DNA from: Thermoflexales bacterium
Lineage (GTDB): Bacteria > Chloroflexota > Anaerolineae > Fen-1058
Length of the DNA stretch: 12,792 nucleotides
Direction: 5' to 3'
Assembly (NCBI GenBank): GCA_030834835.1
Contig: JAUQXD010000298.1
Span: 1-12,792 of the forward strand
Shown: piece by piece, positions 1 to 5,757 of the stretch
Layout of the letters: every line of letters starts with the position of its first letter
Numbering within the stretch: the stretch's first letter is position 1
Program-made: the position numbers and the translations under genes
The notes under the pieces: model-generated
Told to the model about the DNA's origin: nothing
Database searches by the model: none
What the model saw: only the letters and a program-made list of their open reading frames with translations

Positions 1-142
1 CAGCCGGCGCTTTAGTGGCGGCGGGTTGGGCGGGCGCAACCGGCGCAGTCGTCGGCGCTGCGCCCGATCCGCATGCCGTCAGGATCAAGGCTAATCCCAC
101 GACAAGGGCCAAGAGACTGATAAACAACGTTGAGCGTTTCAT
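1..142 (-). CDS. Secreted lipoprotein, N-terminal part only (possible solute-binding protein)
   Basis: The gene runs off the left edge; 47 codons are visible. It begins MKRSTLFISLLALVVGLA, a lysine/arginine start followed by a hydrophobic helix, and then a lipobox LTAC with the lipidated cysteine at residue 24. After the cysteine comes a low-complexity stretch of Ala, Pro and Thr ending ATKAPA. A strong ribosome site (AAGGAGAAA) lies 7-8 bases before the ATG and fixes this start. The product should be exported, cleaved before Cys24 and anchored to the outer face of the membrane. Such Ala/Pro/Thr linkers are common in ABC-transporter substrate-binding proteins of Chloroflexota, so that is the best guess, but no functional domain is inside the window. 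It is divergent from the histidine kinase gene across about 240 bases. Confidence 0.8.
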   Translation of the reverse strand, partial: MKRSTLFISLLALVVGLALILTACGSGAAPTTAPVAPAQPAATKAPA

Positions 143-311
143 GGTCTTTCTCCTTCTTCCTGTGCGGATTTATGCAATGGCAAATGAAAAACTGGGCGCG
201 TCGATTGACGCCCGGGCAATCTGATGAAATAATACTCTAACCTGATGTCGGAGAGATGTGCCGAAGTGTCGCAAATGCGTCCGTGTTGGTATCCGATCGG
301 ACAGGCTGATC

Positions 312-317
312 TATAAT
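312..317 (+). promoter_or_regulatory. Candidate -10 box of the two-component operon
   Basis: A perfect TATAAT lies 66 bases before the kinase ATG at 384. The only -35-like hexamer nearby, TTGGTA at 286-291, has a 20-base spacer, which is long, so this may be a weak or activated promoter. Transcription would start near 324 and give a leader of about 60 bases. This also argues against the more upstream in-frame start at 258, which would lie ahead of the promoter. Confidence 0.4.
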
Positions 318-383
318 GAAGTGGGGATTGACGATCCGGTAAACACCGCATTCAGGATCGGTGCGAGGAAGGAAGCAAGAGCG

Positions 384-1481
384 ATGGTAACCGCCGCCCT
401 ATCCAACATTCGGTCGAACGCGCTGCGTGATCCGCGTGCGCTTGTCCGCCTGATCCAATGGACACTGCCGCTGATTCTCTTCGCGGTGGTCGCTGTATAC
501 GAGGGTTGGGAACACCTCATTGTCAAGGGCCAGCCCATCACCGACATCCATTTGACAGGCGAGGTGTTCTTTTTCGGGGTACTCGGTCCATCGACCGTGT
601 TTGCCGTCCTGAATTACATCCGGCGGCTGTTAAATGCCCAGTGGACCGCGCGGCTGGAACTGGAACGGCTCAACCGCGATCTGGAATCACGAGTGGCCGA
701 GCGTACTACCGCGCTGGAGCAACGCAACGTCGAACTGGCGCATGCCAACACAGAGTTAAAGCAGCTCGATCAGATGAAATCGGATTTTGTGGCGTTGGTC
801 AGTCACGAACTGCGCGCGCCACTCACGGCAATTAACGGCGGCCTGGAACTGGCTCTCCAACAGGCCGAAACTTTACCGCCGGCCACCTGCCGCATTCTGA
901 AAGTCATCAGTCACGAAAGTGAGCGGCTGACCCATTTTGTGCAGACGATTCTCGATCTGTCGCGGCTGGAGGCGGGCAAACTGGTGGTCACGCTGGGGCC
1001 GGTTGCGGCTCGGCCCGTGTTGCAACGCGCGGTCGACGCCGTGCTGCCCAACAGCCCGCGCCCGATTCAGTGGGATGTGCCGCGCGATCTGCCGCCGCTG
1101 TGGGCCGACGAGACTTTTCTCGAAGAGATCATCCTCAATTTCGTGCGCAACGCCGATAAGTATTCGCCGCCCGATCAGCCCATTTGTCTGTCGGCTTGTG
1201 CGACTAACGGTCACATCCGCCTCAGCGTCATCGATCACGGACCGGGCATTCCGCCTGAGATGCAGGGGCGCATCTTCGAGCAGTTCTATCGCGGCTCAAA
1301 CCGCGAGAGCGCCGCGCCCGGCTGGGGTCTGGGGTTGTACTTCGCTCGCAAGCTGGCCGAAGCACAGGCCGGGCAGATCACGCTGCGCTCGCCCGCGCAC
1401 AGTGACCCGGCCGCGCCCGGCACAGAGTTCAGCGTATCTTTGCCCATTGCCGATAGTCCTGACGACGTGAGTGATGTCTGA
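384..1481 (+). CDS. Membrane sensor histidine kinase
   Basis: This 365-residue protein autophosphorylates on histidine and passes the phosphate to the regulator encoded next. Two membrane helices (about residues 22-40 and 61-79) are joined by a short loop, so there is almost no extracellular sensor domain. A charged coiled-coil linker follows (about 86-135). The dimerisation/phosphoacceptor box is SHELRAPL with His141. The ATPase domain has all its boxes: N-box NFVRNADKYSP (252-262), G1 DHGPGIP (284-290), F-box IFEQFY (297-302), G2 GWGLGLYFARKL (313-324) and a final GTEFSVSLP strand. The ATG at 384 is chosen because GAGGAAGG precedes it, and because the upstream in-frame codons to 258 precede the likely promoter and encode nothing recognisable. 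The stop overlaps the regulator start by 8 bases. With so little periplasmic sequence the signal is probably sensed in or near the membrane; the stimulus is unknown. Confidence 0.93.
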   Translation: MVTAALSNIRSNALRDPRALVRLIQWTLPLILFAVVAVYEGWEHLIVKGQPITDIHLTGEVFFFGVLGPSTVFAVLNYIRRLLNAQWTARLELERLNRDLESRVAERTTALEQRNVELAHANTELKQLDQMKSDFVALVSHELRAPLTAINGGLELALQQAETLPPATCRILKVISHESERLTHFVQTILDLSRLEAGKLVVTLGPVAARPVLQRAVDAVLPNSPRPIQWDVPRDLPPLWADETFLEEIILNFVRNADKYSPPDQPICLSACATNGHIRLSVIDHGPGIPPEMQGRIFEQFYRGSNRESAAPGWGLGLYFARKLAEAQAGQITLRSPAHSDPAAPGTEFSVSLPIADSPDDVSDV

Positions 1482-2154
1482 GATCTTGCTCATCGACGAC
1501 GATACCAATCTAACGCAGTTGCTCGGTGAGTATTTGACCGGGCAAGGCTGTCTCATGCGCATAACCAAGGATGGGCGTGAAGGCCTGCGCGCCCTGTTCG
1601 CGCATCAACCCGATCTGATCCTCCTCGACGTGACGATGCCCAACAAAGACGGCTGGGAAACGCTCACGCGCATCCGCGAAGTGAGCGATGTGCCCATCAT
1701 CATGCTGACCGCGCGCGGCGAAGAGACCGATGTGCTGCGTGGCTTTTCGGCCGGCGCCGACGATTACGTGACCAAGCCGTTCTCGTTCGCCCAGTTGATG
1801 GCGCGCATTCGCGCGGTGCTGGCGCGCGGCAGCCGGGGCGCGCCTCACTCCGACCACCTGCAGCAAGGCGATCTGGAAGTCGACATGAGCATGCGGCGCG
1901 TGACACGTGGTGGTGAATCGATCGCGCTGACGCCGACCGAGTTCAAGCTGCTGATGGCCTTGATGCGTCATCCGGGGGAAGTCCTGTCGTTGGAAGAGCT
2001 GGTGCGCGAAGTGTGGGGGCCGCAGTATGCCGACGAGATCGGCCACGTGCGCCGCTACGTCTGGCACCTGCGCCAGAAGATTGAGCCCGACCCCGAACAT
2101 CCCCGCTATATCCACAACGACCGCGGCTACGGTTATCGGTTTCAGACTGACTGA
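1474..2154 (+). CDS. OmpR/PhoB-family response regulator
   Basis: This 226-residue DNA-binding regulator is the expected partner of the kinase just upstream. The receiver domain (about 3-117) has the acidic pocket at Asp8-Asp10, the phosphoacceptor Asp52 in LILLDVTMP, Thr79 in MLTA and the conserved Lys101 in VTKPF. The winged-helix output domain (about 130-224) has the family signature LTPTEFKLL, the recognition-helix region around HVRRYVWHLRQKI, and the wing motif IHNDRGYGYRF. An in-frame GTG one codon earlier (1471) is possible, but the ATG at 1474 sits in the usual overlapping arrangement, ATGTCTGA, with the kinase stop, which suggests translational coupling. Targets are unknown; the divergent lipoprotein gene is one candidate from position alone. 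Confidence 0.94.
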   Translation: MSEILLIDDDTNLTQLLGEYLTGQGCLMRITKDGREGLRALFAHQPDLILLDVTMPNKDGWETLTRIREVSDVPIIMLTARGEETDVLRGFSAGADDYVTKPFSFAQLMARIRAVLARGSRGAPHSDHLQQGDLEVDMSMRRVTRGGESIALTPTEFKLLMALMRHPGEVLSLEELVREVWGPQYADEIGHVRRYVWHLRQKIEPDPEHPRYIHNDRGYGYRFQTD

Positions 2155-2201
2155 CTAACCCGCGGTTCAGATAGATTCCATGTTTTCTTACACGCGATGT
2201 C

Positions 2202-2302
2202 CCACGCGCGTTCGCTGAGATAGGGCCCCAGCGCTTCCAGTCGGCGCGCCGCTCGGTGGTGGCGTGCAGGCGTTGATATTCGAGCGTGTCGATCAGGGAC
2301 AT
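2202..2302 (-). pseudogene. Remnant of a GH63-like glucosidase N-terminus, frameshifted
   Basis: On the minus strand an ATG at 2302, preceded by AAGGA, opens with MSLIDTLEYQRL and continues to RADWKRWGP. One base is then missing in the GGGGCCC run near 2224, and the continuation YLSERAW lies in the next frame. The combined pattern, ending [13 protein letters not shown], matches my memory of the N-terminus of bacterial glucosidase proteins related to GH63, which read [21 protein letters not shown]-like sequence. After the final Trp the resemblance stops, and the frame ends about 20 codons later inside the 3' end of the response regulator gene. Roughly 34 codons of a gene that normally has many hundreds are left. 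It is best read as a decayed fragment. The match is from memory, not a search. Confidence 0.55.
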
Positions 2303-2375
2303 GAGCGATCCTTGGTTGGTCTGAATTACAGACGCGCACCACCGGCTCAATCTTACGGCATGGCGTAAGGCAATG

Positions 2376-2412
2376 AAAAAGCGCAAGTCCCGACAGTTGT
2401 CAGGACTTGCGC
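2376..2412 (-). terminator. Intrinsic terminator of the sigma/anti-sigma unit
   Basis: A perfect 10-bp stem, GCGCAAGTCC with GGACTTGCGC, encloses a 12-base loop that can itself pair GACA with TGTC. On the minus strand it is followed at once by five T. It starts 28 bases beyond the anti-sigma stop codon, the normal position for a rho-independent terminator. Confidence 0.85.
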
Positions 2413-2440
2413 CACGTTGCGAGTTGTTTGATCGACTGCT

Positions 2441-2686
2441 TTAGGCCGCGGCGGCATTCTGTGCCCGCAGCGCGCGCAGCAACGCCTCGAACTCTTCGCG
2501 GCAATCCATACACCGATCGAGATGATCCTGCACCAACGGCATGGCCTCGGCCGCGTTCTTGCCCGCCAACACCAGCTCCGCAAATTGATCGAGCTGTGCG
2601 AAGCAATCATCGCAGCCGATTTCATCCGGCCGGGTGTTGACAATGCTGCTGACCATTTTCTTGAGTGTCTTCAAATTAAGCGCCAT
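2441..2686 (-). CDS. Small zinc-binding anti-sigma factor-like protein
   Basis: This 81-residue soluble protein has no membrane helix. Residues 55-62 read HLDRCMDC, the HxxxCxxC signature of zinc-binding anti-sigma (ZAS) factors; a second pair, Cys25 and Cys28 in GCDDC, may complete a metal site. The tail ends in four alanines. The ATG at 2686 is chosen over the GTG just before it because GGGAGGT is spaced better for the ATG. The gene follows the ECF sigma gene by 41 bases and precedes a terminator, so the two form one unit. By family precedent it would bind and silence that sigma factor. The cysteines allow redox or metal control, but that is an inference. A plain zinc-finger adaptor is the alternative. 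Confidence 0.75.
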   Translation of the reverse strand: MALNLKTLKKMVSSIVNTRPDEIGCDDCFAQLDQFAELVLAGKNAAEAMPLVQDHLDRCMDCREEFEALLRALRAQNAAAA

Positions 2687-2727
2687 CACGACCTCCCGCC
2701 TACTAGACGCACCGTTGTTGCAGGTTC

Positions 2728-3348
2728 TTACTGATCGGCCAATTCGGCCAGCATGTCCTGCACGGATAAGCCCTGCGCCGCCAGACGTTTCTGCATGCGC
2801 TGCCGGGCGTCGTGCATCAGTTTATACAGCGCATTGCGGTTGGTGTTCATCCGCCGCGCCACTTCCTCCAGCGCCATCCCGTTGACCATCACGGCCTGCA
2901 TCGCTTGCCGCTGCCGGTCGGTGAGTTCCTCCATCATCAGCTGTTGCACCAGCATCATGACCGAGTCGCGCGCCATCACCCGCTCGGGGGACGGCGCCGG
3001 ATCGGCGAACTCGACCGGCATCGCGTCCGGCTCGTCCGGCGTCAAGTCGTCCAGCGACACATCACGCCAGCGGCGGCGGCGCAGTTCAGTCAGCGCTACG
3101 CGGATCGCCACTTTCTGCGCCCACGTGGTAAACCGGCTCTCGCCTCGAAAGGTCTCCAGGCTGCGCAAGATCTTCATCAAAGCGTCTTGCACAAAATCTT
3201 CGATAGCGGCCTCCGGATCGGCGCGCAGCCGATCGGCCAGGGCAAAGCCCAACCCCCGAATCAAGATCGCCCGCAAATCAGCCAGGGCTTGATCGTCGAG
3301 TGTGTCCTGCAGGGCGGCCAGCCATTCGTCATTCGAGCGATTAAGCAT
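2728..3348 (-). CDS. ECF-type RNA polymerase sigma factor
   Basis: This 206-residue protein has the two-domain layout of extracytoplasmic-function sigma factors. Region 2 is at about 46-96 (EDFVQDALMKILRSLETFRG, then the FTTWAQKVAIRVA segment and a basic RRRRW). An acidic, proline-rich linker spans about 97-125. Region 4 is at about 127-190, with LTDRQRQAM and a helix-turn-helix around MALEEVARRMNTNRNALY. It should recruit RNA polymerase to a small regulon. No good Shine-Dalgarno sequence is seen before the ATG. A candidate extended -10 lies upstream at 3381-3389. The gene for a ZAS-like anti-sigma protein follows. The divergent membrane protein gene at 3502 is a plausible target by position only. 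Confidence 0.92.
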   Translation of the reverse strand: MLNRSNDEWLAALQDTLDDQALADLRAILIRGLGFALADRLRADPEAAIEDFVQDALMKILRSLETFRGESRFTTWAQKVAIRVALTELRRRRWRDVSLDDLTPDEPDAMPVEFADPAPSPERVMARDSVMMLVQQLMMEELTDRQRQAMQAVMVNGMALEEVARRMNTNRNALYKLMHDARQRMQKRLAAQGLSVQDMLAELADQ

Positions 3349-3380
3349 GGAAGGGAGCGCCTTTTCTCAACATGAGGCGA

Positions 3381-3389
3381 ATTGTATCA
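3381..3389 (-). promoter_or_regulatory. Candidate extended -10 promoter of the sigma gene
   Basis: The minus strand reads TGATACAAT, a TGN extended -10 followed by TACAAT, 32 bases upstream of the sigma factor ATG. No convincing -35 is seen at 16-18 bases, as is common for extended -10 promoters. The same TGNTACAAT form recurs at 3969-3977 in front of the epimerase gene. Confidence 0.4.
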
Positions 3390-3501
3390 CAGGCGAGGTA
3401 AGAAGTTGCTGCGTGATGTCGTCAAGGCAGTGACGGACGCACCACGCCGTGGGCGTGAGGTTCCCGTCAAAATCTCACATCAAATCTCGGAGGAAAACAA
3501 C

Positions 3502-3939
3502 ATGGCAACTCTGGCAACGGTGAAACCGACTACAGTGAGCGGCGTGAAGGCGGGCATTGTGGCCGGCCTGGGCGGCGGTATGGTCTTTGGCATGTTGATG
3601 GCCATGATGAATATGCTGCCGATGGTGGCGGGCCTCGTGAAATCCGATAGTCCCGTCGTCGGCTTCCTCGTTCACATGGGCATCAGCGCCTTCATCGGTG
3701 CGGTCTACGGCGTGATTGGTAGTCGCCTGCCAGCGCGCGGCCTCGCGCTGATCGTTATCGGCGCGGTGTATGGCATGGTCTGGTGGGTGCTGGGCGCATT
3801 GATCGCGATGCCGTTAATGCTGGGCATGTCACAGATGGTCTTCGTGATCGAGCAGGCGCAGATCATGAGTCTGATGGGCCACGTGATCTACGGGGTCATT
3901 ACGGTCCTGTTGTTCGTGCCGCTGAGCAAGCGGCTGTAG
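3502..3939 (+). CDS. Conserved four-helix membrane protein of unknown function
   Basis: The 145-residue product is very hydrophobic, with likely helices at about 16-46 (possibly a hairpin, rich in Gly and Met), 51-73, 79-108 and 122-140. A short cytosolic-looking N-terminus contains several threonines, and the C-terminus is basic (LSKRL). Methionine is unusually frequent, with clusters such as MLMAMMNM. GGAGGA lies 7 bases before the ATG, which fixes this start; the longer in-frame extension upstream has no ribosome site. I recall similar small proteins in Actinobacteria and Chloroflexota annotated as hypothetical, but can name no function. It is divergent from the ECF sigma gene, so sigma-dependent control is possible. 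The methionines could suggest metal handling, which is speculation. Confidence 0.85.
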   Translation: MATLATVKPTTVSGVKAGIVAGLGGGMVFGMLMAMMNMLPMVAGLVKSDSPVVGFLVHMGISAFIGAVYGVIGSRLPARGLALIVIGAVYGMVWWVLGALIAMPLMLGMSQMVFVIEQAQIMSLMGHVIYGVITVLLFVPLSKRL

Positions 3940-3968
3940 GGCGCACGGGTGAATTGTCGGAATTACAG

Positions 3969-3977
3969 TGCTACAAT
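3969..3977 (+). promoter_or_regulatory. Candidate extended -10 promoter of the epimerase-nrtS unit
   Basis: TGCTACAAT is an extended -10 (TGN then TACAAT). It starts 30 bases after the stop of the membrane protein gene and ends 67 bases before the GTG start of the epimerase. Transcription would begin near 3984, placing the strong hairpin at 3990-4014 almost at the 5' end of the message. Confidence 0.45.
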
Positions 3978-3989
3978 TCGCCTGTCCAG

Positions 3990-4014
3990 CCGGGCCAGAT
4001 CGGATCTGGCCCGG
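3990..4014 (+). repeat. Perfect 11-bp hairpin in the epimerase leader
   Basis: CCGGGCCAGAT pairs exactly with ATCTGGCCCGG around a 3-base loop, CGG. No T-run follows (TCCCATAC), so it is not a typical intrinsic terminator. It begins about 6 bases after the predicted transcription start and ends 16 bases before the AGGAG ribosome site. It could protect the 5' end of the mRNA, act as an operator, or serve as a weak terminator for the gene upstream. Confidence 0.6.
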
Positions 4015-4044
4015 TCCCATACAAAGTGTCAGGAGTGAACGTCC

Positions 4045-4748
4045 GTGCGCATCCCCGCTTTAACGACGCAGCAGATGATCGAGGTCGATCGCTTGATGAT
4101 CGAAGACTACGGCATCGACTTGATCCAGATGATGGAGAACGCGGGGCGCCAGTTGGCGGAACAGGCACACCGCATGTTGGGCAGCGTGCTCGGCCGCAAG
4201 ATCGTCGTACTCTGTGGCGCGGGCCACAACGGCGGCGGTGGCATGGTGGCGGCGCGGCATTTGCACAATCGCGGGGCACAGGTCCAGGTCAAACTGGTCG
4301 CCAATCCTGATCAGCTCAAGAAAGTTCCTGCACATCAATATCGTATTCTGCAAGCGATGGGGCTGATCACCGATCGCGATCCCGATCTGACGCAAGCCGA
4401 TTTGATCATCGATGCGCTGATCGGCTACGGCCTGGTCGGTCAACCGCGCGACCCGATCGCCGAGTGGATCGATCGGGCGAATGTGACCCGCCGCCCGATC
4501 CTGCCCTCGATGCGCCGTCCGGCCTGGACACGTCAACCGGCGCGGCGAGTTCGCACAGCATTCGCGCGATGACGACTCTGACGCTCGCGCTGCCCAAAAT
4601 CGGTCTGGTCACACCCGCTGCTCAAGCATGGGTGGGCGAATTGTATCTGGCCGATATCAGCGTGCCGCCAGAGTTATATGCCCTGCCATCCTTGGGGTTG
4701 ACGGTCGGCCCGATTTTCGCGGACGATTCAATCATTCGTGTGGAGTGA
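4045..4748 (+). pseudogene. nnrE: NAD(P)H-hydrate epimerase (YjeF N-terminal domain), interrupted by a 1-base deletion
   Basis: The enzyme interconverts the R and S forms of damaged, hydrated NAD(P)H so that a dehydratase can repair them. The first 153 residues read correctly: ENAGR at 31-35, the nucleotide loop CGAGHNGGGGMVAARHL (57-73) and ADLIIDALIGYGLVGQPRDP with the conserved Asp123. A base, most simply a G after 4503, is then missing. The unshifted frame gives a short nonsense tail ending at 4572. The next frame continues in register with ALDAPSGLDTSTG, the catalytic motif of the family, and a normal C-terminus ending at 4748. Together this makes about 234 residues, the usual length of a stand-alone epimerase; no dehydratase domain is fused. 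AGGAG lies 9 bases before the GTG start. Either the gene is recently inactivated or the base is a sequencing error. The loop has GGGG where many family members have GGDG. Confidence 0.85.
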
Positions 4749-4754
4749 GTGCCT

Positions 4755-4988
4755 ATGGCCGAGTGGCTGCAACTCTGTCGATCGCGATCCGTCGTGCGGC
4801 GCGCGCTGCTGTCGGCGTTGATCGTCGGAATGATCTTGATCGCCATCAACCACGGCGATGCCATCCTGCGCGGCCAGATCGATCAAGACCGCGTATTGAA
4901 AATGATTTTGACCGTGTGCGTGCCGTATCTGGTTTCGACGATTTCCAGCGTCAGTACGATCCGGCAGATGATATCCGGGAAAGGCTAA
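4755..4988 (+). CDS. nrtS: NrtS-like small membrane protein (putative nitrate/nitrite transporter)
   Basis: This 77-residue protein has a basic N-terminus, a helix at about 17-32 and a second at about 48-68. The motif INHGDAILRGQ (31-41) and the segment LTVCVPYLVSTISSVS (52-67) match my memory of NrtS, a two-helix nitrate/nitrite transport protein described in some cyanobacteria and proteobacteria. GGAG, inside the last codons of the epimerase, is 9 bases before the ATG at 4755; a GTG at 4749, directly after the epimerase stop, is a weaker alternative. The position shows translational coupling to the epimerase gene. Oligomerisation would be required for a two-helix transporter. The family call is from recognised motifs, and the substrate is an inference. 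Confidence 0.7.
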   Translation: MAEWLQLCRSRSVVRRALLSALIVGMILIAINHGDAILRGQIDQDRVLKMILTVCVPYLVSTISSVSTIRQMISGKG

Positions 4989-5247
4989 GAAGGCCGGAGC
5001 CAGTCTCCCGTGAATGGGCACACCCCGTCCGTCAGAGGTACGCGATTGAAAATCCCGTTACCCTTAAGTTGCTCGATATGTAGGGCGCTGATTGCCCGTT
5101 GTTGGTTGAGGTTTCGCCGCCAGACTGTTGATCTGACGCAGAGTGGGGAGCGCTGGTTTTCGCTCGTGCCCACCCATTGACCGGATCGCCAGTTTATCTA
5201 TGCGATCCTTCCCCGCTCTCGGCTCAGGCCGGCCTGGTCCGGGCCGG

Positions 5248-5286
5248 TGTCAGGGGCAAGACGCAAATTGCGTTCGGCCTCTGACA
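5248..5286. repeat. 39-base nearly perfect palindrome
   Basis: TGTCAGGGGC pairs with GCCTCTGACA (nine Watson-Crick pairs and one G-U on the plus-strand RNA). Inside, after a 3-base internal bulge on each side, ACGCAA pairs with TTGCGT around a single A. It is followed by ACAAATATTT, not by a T-run. It could be a structured RNA, an operator or the end of a mobile element. Confidence 0.6.
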
Positions 5287-5296
5287 ACAAATATTT

Positions 5297-5355
5297 CCTC
5301 CATGTTGTAGTTCCTCCAAAGTGGTGATGGTCCTCCAAATAGTGTATGAACCTCC
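5297..5355 (-). repeat. Four regularly spaced GGAGG boxes
   Basis: Read on the minus strand, GGAGG occurs four times with repeat lengths of 19, 19 and 16 bases. The first two spacers share a pattern close to WYCATNACNNTTT, so these are degenerate direct repeats rather than chance. The last box is 9 bases before an ATG that opens only a 17-codon frame (MEEIFVVRGRTQFASCP). Each box equals a ribosome-binding core, so they might be decoys or protein-binding iterons. Confidence 0.55.
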
Positions 5356-5565
5356 AGGTGAGCGGAGACGACATCGCGTCCCGCCGGGTGAAACTCTCAG
5401 CGTTGCGACGATGCGCAAGCACAATGAGAACACAATAACACCTACAATTAACGCTTATCAGCCGACGTTTATGTCGTAAAGTCGTTTTGGGCGAAACATC
5501 TCCATAAACTTGTGACGGCGTCACTGCTTTGCCGGAGCGCTACTCGGGGAAATCCATCTGTTCAA

Positions 5566-5616
5566 CCCGCTGTCCATCAAGCGGGATAACAAAGGAGGCG
5601 AATACGATCCTTTGTT
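5566..5616 (+). repeat. Two adjacent hairpins, one enclosing a ribosome-site-like sequence
   Basis: CCCGCT (5566-5571) pairs with AGCGGG (5580-5585). Two bases later AACAAAGGA (5588-5596) pairs over nine bases with TCCTTTGTT (5608-5616). The second stem buries AAAGGA of an AAAGGAGG sequence that would be a strong ribosome site, yet no gene follows it. The bidirectional terminator begins about 40 bases downstream, so a plus-strand RNA ending there would carry three hairpins in a row. Confidence 0.4.
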
Positions 5617-5656
5617 GATTGATAATACCCGGTGACAGTTTGATTGCCCCTGCAAT

Positions 5657-5701
5657 AAAAAGGCCTGCCAGGTCGCGGAACCTGGCAGGCCGTGCGTTTT
5701 T
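5657..5701. terminator. Strong bidirectional terminator after hemL
   Basis: A perfect 12-bp stem, GGCCTGCCAGGT with ACCTGGCAGGCC, closes a 6-base loop. Five A precede it directly and five T follow after GTGCG. On the minus strand the A-run becomes the T-tract and ends the hemL message about 70 bases after its stop. On the plus strand it would stop transcription arriving from the non-coding region. This is the clearest terminator in the window. Confidence 0.9.
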
Positions 5702-5757
5702 GCCCGACATGCGTGCTACTATCGCGCAAACTTCGTGAGATCCGCTTGGTATAACCG

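Larger units (their letters stand above)
4989..5757. other. Long region without a convincing gene
   Basis: No frame on either strand shows a recognisable family, a good ribosome site with a usable start, and steady codon use. What it does hold, from left to right: about 250 bases with no structure I could interpret, a 39-base palindrome (5248-5286), four spaced GGAGG boxes on the minus strand (5297-5355), an AT-richer stretch with CACAATRA-like repeats (about 5420-5450), a short GTGACG/CGTCAC inverted repeat near 5511-5523, two hairpins (5566-5616) and a bidirectional terminator (5657-5701). It may hide a small RNA or the remains of a mobile element. Confidence 0.5.

Noticed and set aside
258..383. 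In-frame N-terminal extension of the histidine kinase
   Set aside because: No ribosome site stands before 258, the extension has no recognisable content, and the likely -10 box lies inside it. The ATG at 384 has GAGGAAGG before it.
1510..2115. 201-codon frame antisense to the response regulator
   Set aside because: It is a by-product of codon use on the opposite strand; it is His/Gln/Arg-rich without any domain.
2319..2333. GTCTG-AATTA-CAGAC palindrome as an operator
   Set aside because: A 5-bp inverted repeat is common by chance; it lies ahead of a dead gene fragment, and nothing supports binding.
3443..3457. CACGCC-GTG-GGCGTG hairpin before the membrane protein gene as a riboswitch
   Set aside because: A single 6-bp stem with no further conserved structure does not support a riboswitch.
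4985..5173. Possible minus-strand gene of 62 codons ending GDWLRPS
   Set aside because: It has no ribosome site and mixed codon use, and no family is recognised. A fragment of a lost gene cannot be excluded.
5297..5355. CRISPR array
   Set aside because: Units of 16-19 bases with only about five constant bases are far too short and too variable for CRISPR repeats.
5198..5524. Possible minus-strand gene of 108 codons
   Set aside because: It runs through the GGAGG array and the palindrome, its composition is irregular, and nothing in it looks like a protein domain.
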